Source of the DNA: Bacteroides nordii WAL 11050 = JCM 12987
GTDB lineage: Bacteria > Bacteroidota > Bacteroidia > Bacteroidales > Bacteroidaceae
Length of the DNA stretch: 64,000 nt
Direction of reading: 5' to 3'
Assembly (NCBI GenBank): GCA_000613465.1
Contig: BAJA01000003.1
Coordinates: 62,001-126,000 of the forward strand
Shown: in pieces, positions 57,062 through 64,000 of the stretch
Layout of the letters: each line of letters starts with the position of its first letter
Position numbering within the stretch: the stretch's first letter is position 1
Made by a program: the position numbers and the translations under genes
Notes under the pieces: model-generated
What the model was told of the DNA's origin: nothing
Databases searched by the model: none
Seen by the model: only the letters and a program-made list of their open reading frames with translations

Positions 57062-58045
57062 ATGAGACTTGCCATTGTTGTTCCCTGTTATAAAGAAGAA
57101 GCGGTATTGGTTGAAACAACTAAACGTTTGACCAAGGTGATGGAGGCGCTCATTAACAGGAAACTGATAACACCCAATAGTTTTATTCTTTACGTAAATG
57201 ATGGAAGTACAGATGGAACATGGTCTTTGATTTCAACTCTTCATTCAAATAACAAATCTATTTGTGGGGTCAATTTAGCCAGTAATGTAGGACATCAGAA
57301 TGCATTAATGGCGGGACTTACTGTTGCCGGAAGGTTTTGCGATATAGCCATTTCTATTGATGCCGACTTGCAGGATGATACTGCTGTTATAGAAGAAATG
57401 GTCATTAAATATAAAGAAGGATTTGATATCGTTTATGGTGTACGTAAAAGTAGAACTTCTGATACCTTCTTTAAGCGTTTTACGGCTTTGAGTTTTTACA
57501 AATTTATGCGTGCTATGGGGATAAAGTCGGTTTATAATCATGCTGACTATCGCCTAATGAGTAAGAGAGCCATTGAGCAGTTGTGTAAGTTTCGTGAAAG
57601 AAATCTTTTCCTTAGAGGTATTGTACCACTAATTGGCTATAATACAACCTCCGTATATTATGATAGGGTTGAGCGATTTGCTGGAGAGTCCAAATATCCC
57701 TTTAATAAAATGCTGAACTTCGCAATAGACGGTATTACCTCTTTTTCTGTGAAACCGGTGAGGATGATTCTTCTGGTGGGAGTATTGTTTCTATTAATAA
57801 CTTTAGGTGTATTGGTCTATACCTTACATTCACTCTGGATTGGTCATGTGGTGCCGGGATGGACTTCACTGATGCTTTCTGTCTGGTTTGTGGGAGCTGT
57901 CATTTTGATTAGCCTTGGCATTGTGGGCGAATATATCGGGAAAATATATATTGAGGTGAAAGATAGGCCCCGGTATAATATTGAATCTGTTTTATTGAAT
58001 AATGAAGATACGGAGGAACCGGACACGAAGACTACACACGACTAA
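57062..58045 (+). CDS. GT2 glycosyltransferase with two C-terminal membrane segments (DPM1/GtrB-like)
   Basis: About 327 residues from the ATG giving MRLAIVVPCYKEEAVL; an upstream TTG overlaps the GT9 gene. VNDGSTDGTW, SIDADLQDD (DxD), NHADYRLMSKRA, then two membrane helices (MILLVGVLFLLITLGVLVYTL and LMLSVWFVGAVILISLGIVG) and IYIEVKDRPRYNI. Makes polyprenyl-phosphate sugars. The next gene is the GtrA partner. Confidence 0.92.
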   Translation: MRLAIVVPCYKEEAVLVETTKRLTKVMEALINRKLITPNSFILYVNDGSTDGTWSLISTLHSNNKSICGVNLASNVGHQNALMAGLTVAGRFCDIAISIDADLQDDTAVIEEMVIKYKEGFDIVYGVRKSRTSDTFFKRFTALSFYKFMRAMGIKSVYNHADYRLMSKRAIEQLCKFRERNLFLRGIVPLIGYNTTSVYYDRVERFAGESKYPFNKMLNFAIDGITSFSVKPVRMILLVGVLFLLITLGVLVYTLHSLWIGHVVPGWTSLMLSVWFVGAVILISLGIVGEYIGKIYIEVKDRPRYNIESVLLNNEDTEEPDTKTTHD

Positions 58046-58049
58046 GGTA

Positions 58050-58442
58050 ATGGAAGGAATGTTGAAATCAAAAGAAAAGCGATACGAATTTATTCGGTTT
58101 TGTGTGGTCGGAGTAGTAGCTTCGGGTTTACATTATGGGGTGTACTATCTGTTGCAAACAAAGATTGATGTAAATGTTGCCTATACAGTGGGATATTTGA
58201 TTAGCCTGATTTGTAATTTCTTTCTCACTTCGTATCTTACTTTCCATAGTTCACCTTCTATCAGGAAGGCCCTGGGTTTCGGAGGAAGTCATCTGATTAA
58301 CTATTTGATTCATTTGTCTTTTCTGAACCTCTTTTTGTATTTAGGAATTTCAAAGGTATTGGCTCCTGTTTTAGTTTTGGCTATTGCAGTTCCGATAAAT
58401 TTTATATTACTTCGTTGGGTTTTTAAGCATAAAAATAAGTAA
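58050..58442 (+). CDS. GtrA-family membrane protein
   Basis: About 130 residues from the ATG five bases after the GT2 stop. Four membrane segments: FIRFCVVGVVASGLHYGVYYLL, VAYTVGYLISLICNFFLTSYL, and two more ending INFILLRWVFKHKNK. GtrA proteins flip the lipid-linked sugar made by the adjacent GT2. The pair probably modifies the surface glycan from the periplasmic side. Confidence 0.9.
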   Translation: MEGMLKSKEKRYEFIRFCVVGVVASGLHYGVYYLLQTKIDVNVAYTVGYLISLICNFFLTSYLTFHSSPSIRKALGFGGSHLINYLIHLSFLNLFLYLGISKVLAPVLVLAIAVPINFILLRWVFKHKNK

Positions 58443-58446
58443 GTGT

Positions 58447-59352
58447 ATGAAAACTGTTTTGTATTATTTTATTTTTTTCTTTTGGTTTATTGCTTCTTTG
58501 TTACCGTTGCGATTTCTCTATATATTCTCTGACTTATTGTATTTTCCACTTTATTATTGTGTTCGTTATCGAAGGAAGATTGTTCGGAAAAATCTGATTG
58601 AATCTTTCCCTGAAAAGGAATTGGGAGAGATACAAAGAATAGAGAAAGCATTCTATCATTATTTTTGTGATTATATGGTGGAAACGATTAAGCTGTTTTC
58701 TATGAGTGAAGAGCAGATGCGCAGGCGGATGACTTTTGGTGGTGTGGAAAAGATAAATGAAATTATAAAGGATAGAGATTGTGTCGCTTATCTGGGGCAC
58801 TATTGTAATTGGGAGTGGGTGGCTTCTTTACCTTTACATTTGGATATTGATAAAGACCTTGTGGTAGGACAGATTTATCACCGATTGGAAAGTCCGGCTT
58901 TTGATCAGCTATTCCTGCGAATGCGAAGTCGTTTTCGTGCAGTTAATATAGAGATGTTCATGGCTTTACGTCAATTGGTACGTTATAAACAGCAAAAGAA
59001 GCGTTTTATCATTGGCTTTATATCCGATCAGTCTCCCAACTGGAATTTTGTGAATATGTGGACTGACTTTCTGAATCATAAGTCCTCATTCTTTGTTGGT
59101 GCAGAAGGCATTGCCAAAGCAACCGATGCTGTAGTAGTGTATATAGATGTACAAAGAGTAAGAAGAGGGTATTATCATGCAGAGTTTATCCTGATGACCG
59201 ATCAACCCAAATCCTTCCCGAATTATGAAATAACGGTTGATTATGCCCGGCGCCTGGAGGCGACTATTCAGCGAGCTCCTCAATATTGGTTGTGGAGTCA
59301 TAATCGTTGGAAAAGGACCTACGAAGAATATCTGAGAAGAAATCAGAAATAA
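58447..59352 (+). CDS. LpxL/HtrB-like lipid A acyltransferase
   Basis: 301 residues, one N-terminal membrane segment. The HX4E-type active site reads YLGHYCNWEWVAS, and IGFISDQSPNWN and WLWSHNRWKR are conserved. It adds a secondary acyl chain to lipid A (or a related lipid) at the inner membrane. Its place in a glycan cluster supports a lipopolysaccharide role. Ends 5 bp from a convergent GT4 gene. Confidence 0.9.
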   Translation: MKTVLYYFIFFFWFIASLLPLRFLYIFSDLLYFPLYYCVRYRRKIVRKNLIESFPEKELGEIQRIEKAFYHYFCDYMVETIKLFSMSEEQMRRRMTFGGVEKINEIIKDRDCVAYLGHYCNWEWVASLPLHLDIDKDLVVGQIYHRLESPAFDQLFLRMRSRFRAVNIEMFMALRQLVRYKQQKKRFIIGFISDQSPNWNFVNMWTDFLNHKSSFFVGAEGIAKATDAVVVYIDVQRVRRGYYHAEFILMTDQPKSFPNYEITVDYARRLEATIQRAPQYWLWSHNRWKRTYEEYLRRNQK

Positions 59353-59357
59353 TTATT

Positions 59358-60485
59358 TTACAGCGAGAGGTAATGTTCCATCATTTGCCGGGTTAATATC
59401 TCTTGTCCGAAACGAGCAGCATACTCTGTTCCTTTTTCAACCATTTCCTGTTGTAAGGTGGGATTTGCCATGACTCGATCTATGGCATCGGCAAGTTCCT
59501 GTTCGTTTTCGGGATTTATGTAGATGGAATGGTCTCCACCTGCTTCTTCCAGACAAGAACCTGTAGCTCCGATTACAGGAATTTTACTGTTTAATGCTTC
59601 CAGAATAGGAATGCCAAATCCCTCAAAAAAACTTGGATAGATAAATAGAGAAGCCATCTGGTAGATAGCAGGGAAATAACGGAATGAAACATTGTGCAAC
59701 ATCAGGAGCCGATTCGACAGTCCGTTCTCCCGGGCATACAGAAGAACGGTATCCGCATAAGGGGTATGTTTTCCTATCGCTACCAAAGGTAAGTCACAAG
59801 AGGCTTTTGTAAGGGCCTTAGCTATTAACAACAGATTTTTGCGGCTTTCAATACTTCCCACATATAAAAGATATTTTTCCGGAAGCCCGTACTGTTTGCG
59901 TGCTTCTTCTTTCAATCCGGAGTCTGCCGGGTGGAGAAAACTTTCATCACATCCTTGATAAATAACTTTTATTTTTTCTGCCGGAATATCAAAATAGTGT
60001 ATAATGTCTCTTTTAGTACATTCGCTTACAGCGATAATACTGTTGGCTATCTGGCAGGCCCGGCGAAATTTATAAGTATATATGTTGCGGTCTATATATG
60101 AATAAAAGTTAGGATAGCGAAGGAAAATCAAGTCATGAATCGTAACGATACTTTTGATTTCTTTCAACCGTTCGATCCCTAAAGGGAGTTCATTACTAAG
60201 CCCGTGGAAAATAGCCGGATGATCGTTTTGCAGCTGTCTTTTGATGCCACTGACACGCCACAATGAAGATAGGCTTTTCCAGATAGCTTTATCGGGATAA
60301 CAGACAACACAATTCTCTTGCTGTGACAAATTGCCCAATAACTTTGCTTTTCGTTCATTGGGAGTGTATAACAGGTATTTGTTTTCAGGGCAGTAACGGC
60401 TTAAACCTTCAATAACAAAGCGGCTGTAATTGCCGAGACCTGTACGGTTTTGTGCTGCTCTTTTGGCATCAAAAGCTATTTTCAT
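59358..60485 (-). CDS. GT4-family glycosyltransferase (mannosyltransferase-like)
   Basis: About 375 residues from the ATG giving MKIAFDAKRAAQNRTGLGNYSRFV; the 23 upstream codons lie over the promoter. KSIVTIHDLIFLRYP, ANSIIAVSECTKRDIIHYF, YLLYVGSIESRKNLLLIA, and the donor site PSFFEGFGIPILEALNSKIPVIGATGSCLEEAGGD. Resembles the WbaZ/mannosyltransferase branch. Cytoplasmic face. Confidence 0.9.
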   Translation of the reverse strand: MKIAFDAKRAAQNRTGLGNYSRFVIEGLSRYCPENKYLLYTPNERKAKLLGNLSQQENCVVCYPDKAIWKSLSSLWRVSGIKRQLQNDHPAIFHGLSNELPLGIERLKEIKSIVTIHDLIFLRYPNFYSYIDRNIYTYKFRRACQIANSIIAVSECTKRDIIHYFDIPAEKIKVIYQGCDESFLHPADSGLKEEARKQYGLPEKYLLYVGSIESRKNLLLIAKALTKASCDLPLVAIGKHTPYADTVLLYARENGLSNRLLMLHNVSFRYFPAIYQMASLFIYPSFFEGFGIPILEALNSKIPVIGATGSCLEEAGGDHSIYINPENEQELADAIDRVMANPTLQQEMVEKGTEYAARFGQEILTRQMMEHYLSL

Positions 60486-60514
60486 TCGTTTTATAATTTC
60501 TGGTTTATAGGTTG

Positions 60515-60522
60515 CAAAGGTA
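60515..60522 (-). promoter_or_regulatory. -7 box of the minus-strand GT4 gene
   Basis: TACCTTTG on the minus strand, an exact TAnnTTTG match 29 bp before the start. Confidence 0.55.
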
Positions 60523-60600
60523 AGTGTTTTTGGGTATTTTAATGGCAGAACCAATTAAATATATTAATTTTGTCGCTGTTATACTTGATATTACACCAAT

Positions 60601-62539
60601 ATGAAAAAATCTTTTTCTTTCCTTCCTTATATACGAGTGGTGCTTGCTGCACTGTGTAATCTGGCGCTGTCCTATCTTCTTTTTATGATTTGTCGGTTTG
60701 TCTTTTTATGGGTCAATTATTCTTATTATTCAGAACTGACAGGCACCGAATTGATGACTATACTTAAAGGAGGATTGGTTTTTGATACATCTGCTATTGT
60801 TTATATCAATGCTTTGTACATCCTTCTGATGTTTTTCCCATTACACTATAAAGAATATAAACGCTATCAGCAAGTGACAAAAGGCGTTTTTGTCTTTACT
60901 AATAGTATTGCCTTGATTATGAATCTAATGGATACGGTCTATTTTCAGTTTACCAATCGCCGTACCACTGCTTCCGTTTTCAATGAATTCAGCAATGAGA
61001 ATAACATAGCGGGTATTATCGGAGTAGAATTGCTGAATCATTGGTATCTGACTTTGCTGGCTGTTGTGTTGATTTATGGCATGTTTAAGCTATACAGAAA
61101 GCCTTTTGGAAAATCAGAAAATCTAAATCCGTGGGGGTATTACGGAATACAGTTGGTTTGTCTTGTTGTTGTCATACCTTTTTGCATATTTGGTATGCGT
61201 GGCGGTATCGGAGCTGCTGTGCGACCTATTACGGTTAGTAATGCCAACCAATATGTCAATCGTCCCATTGAGACAGCTGGTGCTTAATACTCCTTTTGCG
61301 ATGATACGTACTATTGGTAAAAAGCCGTTTGTAGTACCTGCCTATTATAAAGATGAGGCTGCGATGGAGGCGGTTTATACACCTGTTCATACTCCGGCGG
61401 ATAGTGTGCAGTTCCGTCCGCTGAATGTGGTGGTATTTATCATGGAGAGTTTCGGAAAGGAATACATTGGTGCTTTAAATAAAGATTTGGATGGGGGAGC
61501 TTATAAGGGATATACCCCGTTCCTGGATTCATTGATCTCAGAGAGTCTCACATTTGAATACTCATTTGCCAACGGGCACAAAAGTATTGATGGGATGCCT
61601 TCCGTATTGTCCGGTATTCCTATGTTTGTAGAACCTTTTTTCCTGACGCCGGCTTCAATGAATAAAGTATCCGGTATTGGGGGTGAGTTACGTAAAAAGG
61701 GATACTATACTGCTTTCTTCCATGGTGCCGAAAATGGTTCAATGGGTTTTGAGGCTTTTTCGCGGGCTACTGGTTTTCAGGATTATTACGGGCGTACAGA
61801 ATATAATAACGATGACGATTTTGACGGTCGATGGGCTATCTGGGACGAAGAGTTTTTCCAGTTTTTTGCAGATGAACTTTCTTCTTTCCGTCAACCTTTT
61901 GCAGCTGCTCTTTTTAGTGCTTCTTCCCATCATCCGTTTGTAATACCCAAACGATATGCGGGTAAGTTTCCCAAAGGGACATTGCCTATTCATCAGTGTA
62001 TTGGTTATTCGGATTATGCGTTGAAGCGTTTTTTTGAGAAGGCTTCTCATGAACCCTGGTTCAATAATACGTTGTTTGTGATCACGGCCGATCATACGAA
62101 TCAAACGGAACATCCCGAATATATGACTGAAAGCGGCACATTTGCTGTACCCGTCATTTTCTATCAGCCGGGTAGTACATTGAAAGGGCATATCGATGCT
62201 ATAGCCCAGCAAATAGATATAATGCCTACTGTATTGGGATATTTGGGATATGACAAGCCTTACATTTCTTTCGGATGTGATTTGCTCGCTACTCCCACCA
62301 ATCAGACTTCCGCAGTGAATTATATAGGCGGTGTTTATCAATATCATAAAGGTCGTTATTTACTTCAGTTTGATGGTAAAGAGTCCGTTGCACTGTATGA
62401 CTTTGTTTCAGATCGTTTGCTGGAACATAATTTGTTAGGTACTTTACCCGAAATGCAATCTTCTATGGAATCAGAGTTGAAGGCAATAATTCAGCAATAT
62501 ATGACGAGGATGAATACGGATAAGCTGGTGTGTGAGTAG
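60601..62539 (+). CDS. LTA synthase/phosphotransferase-like membrane sulfatase-fold protein, one frameshift
   Basis: About 646 residues merged. Several N-terminal membrane helices (VVLAALCNLALSYLLFMICRFVF and more) precede a periplasmic alkaline-phosphatase-fold domain: VVVFIMESFGKEYIGALN, FANGHKSIDGMPSVLSGIP (nucleophile region), FFHGAENGSMGF, SASSHHPFVIP, ITADHTNQTEHPEY. The frame changes near 61285, where removing one base gives RPIETLVLNTPF. Related enzymes move phosphoglycerol or phosphoethanolamine groups onto surface lipids or glycans. Last of the glycan cluster. Confidence 0.87.
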
Positions 62540-62891
62540 TGATTATAATTATTGGTAAAACAAGAAGCAATGATGTATAGAATCAATGACTAGTTTGAGA
62601 GGAAGTGAAATAGCTTCCTTTTCAGTTCATATGGTCATAGGATTGTAAGATGTCTTTGTTATTGGTTGTTTTGTCAATGATATATTATAATAGGGTGAGA
62701 TTTAAATTCTTACCATAAAAAAACTTATGTTTTTTAAATTTATCAATCGATATGTATAATTGATTATTTTCTAATTATTACTTGTTGTTTAAAAAATATA
62801 TATACCTTAGTTCTATTAAAAGAAATGACTTTGATTTGCTTTTTTAAATTATAATTTGTGCGTTTTTATAATTTACTTAAAAATACTCATT
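62540..62891. other. AT-rich intergenic region before the MACPF gene
   Basis: I see no gene or clear terminator. The stretch from 62690 is markedly AT-rich, unlike the preceding cluster, and may mark the edge of an acquired segment. Confidence 0.4.
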
Positions 62892-64000
62892 ATGAAAAGA
62901 AAATTGTTATTGTTAAGTTGCTTAGTGATCGTATCGTGTACTGAAGAAGTCTCTATAATCAATGATGGTGTAACTGAATTGCCTACTACTACAACTAGGC
63001 AAGCTTCAGATGGACTATATGATTTGCTAGGATTTAGCTATGATGTTACAGGAAAATATCTAGATGTAGATGTTGCTAAACGTACTGTGGTAAATATAGA
63101 AGGTTTTGTTAATGATTATGCAGATCGATTTTATTATCCAGCAACACATCAAGGTAGTATGTCTGTCTATTCTGGAGCTACTGCGCTTGATTATTTAGAA
63201 GAAATAAAGAATAAAAACTCAATATCAAATACTTCTGAAAATGAGATTGAGGGACTTTCTCTCTCTGGTAATATAAAGATTACAAATGAATTGAATTCTA
63301 AATATTCATATTCAACAAAATATTCATTTGCTAGAGCTGATGTAGTAAGAAGAGTAAAGCGTCTATATTTGGATGCAACTCCTAGTATGTTACTTCCTTA
63401 TCTGACATCTTCTTTCAAAGAGAACCTTAAACAGTTATCCCCAGATAAATTTGTAGAAACTTATGGGACACATGTACTTTGCGATATAACGATTGGAGGA
63501 CGTTTGTCATTTACTTACCGATCAGTGATCAATGCAACGAGTAATACGGCTGAGAAGAAGAGAACTGTTGAAGCAGGTTTGAAATTTAATGTTAGCAAAT
63601 ATGGTGCTGATCTTCAAAGTTCTCATTTATCTGAAGATATACAGACCTGGAATAGTAAAAATTCATCATGGAATTTGTGGATAGAATATGCAGGAGGAAC
63701 AAATAGTGGGACTGTTATCACTTATACTTCAGAAGACCAGCCTACTCCTACTATTAATATTAGTGCATGGGAGAATTCTGTCACTGTACAGAATGCAGCT
63801 TTAGTTGATATTAATTGGGAGAAAGCATATCCAATTTATGAATTTATAACGGATTCATTAAAAAAGAAAGAAATTACAGCAGCAGTGAAGAAATATATTG
63901 AAAGTAAAAAAATTGAAGTTGTAGAGTTGGTTCCTATGTATCAATACTTTAATCCCAATACAATTAAATATGCATATTCATTATCACAAAATGATTCATG
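62892..64000 (+). CDS. MACPF-domain lipoprotein, Bacteroidales antimicrobial (BSAP) type, 3' truncated
   Basis: At least 369 residues, running off the right edge. Lipoprotein signal MKRKLLLLSCLVIVSC with Cys16. The MACPF signature YGTHVLCDITIGGRLSF is present at about residue 190-206, followed by amphipathic stretches. AVKKYIESKKIEVVEL leads toward the C-terminal domain. Known: BSAP proteins of Bacteroides are surface MACPF lipoproteins that kill related strains by targeting outer-membrane proteins or lipopolysaccharide. Base composition is more AT-rich than the neighbours. Placed right after lipid A/glycan genes. Killing activity here is inferred. Confidence 0.85.
   Translation, partial: MKRKLLLLSCLVIVSCTEEVSIINDGVTELPTTTTRQASDGLYDLLGFSYDVTGKYLDVDVAKRTVVNIEGFVNDYADRFYYPATHQGSMSVYSGATALDYLEEIKNKNSISNTSENEIEGLSLSGNIKITNELNSKYSYSTKYSFARADVVRRVKRLYLDATPSMLLPYLTSSFKENLKQLSPDKFVETYGTHVLCDITIGGRLSFTYRSVINATSNTAEKKRTVEAGLKFNVSKYGADLQSSHLSEDIQTWNSKNSSWNLWIEYAGGTNSGTVITYTSEDQPTPTINISAWENSVTVQNAALVDINWEKAYPIYEFITDSLKKKEITAAVKKYIESKKIEVVELVPMYQYFNPNTIKYAYSLSQNDS

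Noticed and set aside
1..64000. tRNA, rRNA or riboswitch genes
   Set aside because: I looked for tRNA-like cloverleaf ends and conserved riboswitch cores by eye and saw none I could support; a covariance-model scan would be decisive.

Overview
The window looks like a chromosomal segment of a Bacteroides species close to the B. thetaiotaomicron/ovatus group. Grounds: the -7 boxes follow the Bacteroides TAnnTTTG pattern; there is a hybrid two-component system (HTCS) beside glycosaminoglycan-type enzymes; an RHS toxin region, a MACPF lipoprotein and an acpP-fabF-rnc cluster are present. The species assignment is from gene content and recall, not from a search.

Layout. 1-5.4 kb: the 3' end of an RHS polymorphic-toxin gene whose tip reads as a zinc metallopeptidase, then tandem membrane-anchored immunity candidates, an orphan RHS tip that shares a 39-bp repeat with the main gene, and small or broken genes. 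5.9-16.7 kb: a chondroitin-type degradation cluster (beta-propeller enzyme, PL8 lyase, Ser-type sulfatase) with its HTCS, and a divergent CBM9-like gene. 16.7-18.8 kb: a 64-residue gene, a predicted invertible promoter segment with perfect inverted recombination cores, and a tyrosine recombinase. 19-25.8 kb: an RND efflux operon (fusion protein, pump, outer-membrane factor) followed by an LpxA-like acyltransferase. 26.8-33.1 kb: an Ig-like lipoprotein, a DUF3108 protein, a hotdog thioesterase, a GH88 unsaturated glucuronyl hydrolase and a second sulfatase; the last two would act on PL8 products. 33.2-47.3 kb: cysS, a HAD phosphatase, a very large pectinesterase, a SNF2 helicase, mnmA, a GH3-type adenylating enzyme and pfkA. 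47.3-51.4 kb: acpP, fabF, rnc and a GT10 fucosyltransferase in one tight operon, divergent from purN. 51.8-62.5 kb: an EEP hydrolase, pdxB and a surface-glycan/lipid A cluster (GT4, DUF4254, GT9, GT2, GtrA, LpxL-like, GT4, LTA-synthase-like). 62.9 kb to the end: a truncated MACPF lipoprotein of the Bacteroidales antimicrobial type.

Two window-wide observations matter. First, at least 21 reading frames are broken by single-base indels, including pfkA and mnmA. Wherever I worked out the repair it was usually loss of one base from a run of two or three identical bases, so most are probably sequencing errors; I annotate these genes as single merged CDSs. Second, the intergenic regions carry several unexplained repeat classes. 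The most striking are five arrays of short palindromes spaced 21-23 bp apart, with the palindromic word conserved within an array but mostly different between arrays. There are also dispersed palindromic elements with a CACAGAGTAACAC-type core, and hairpins built from short repeated words.
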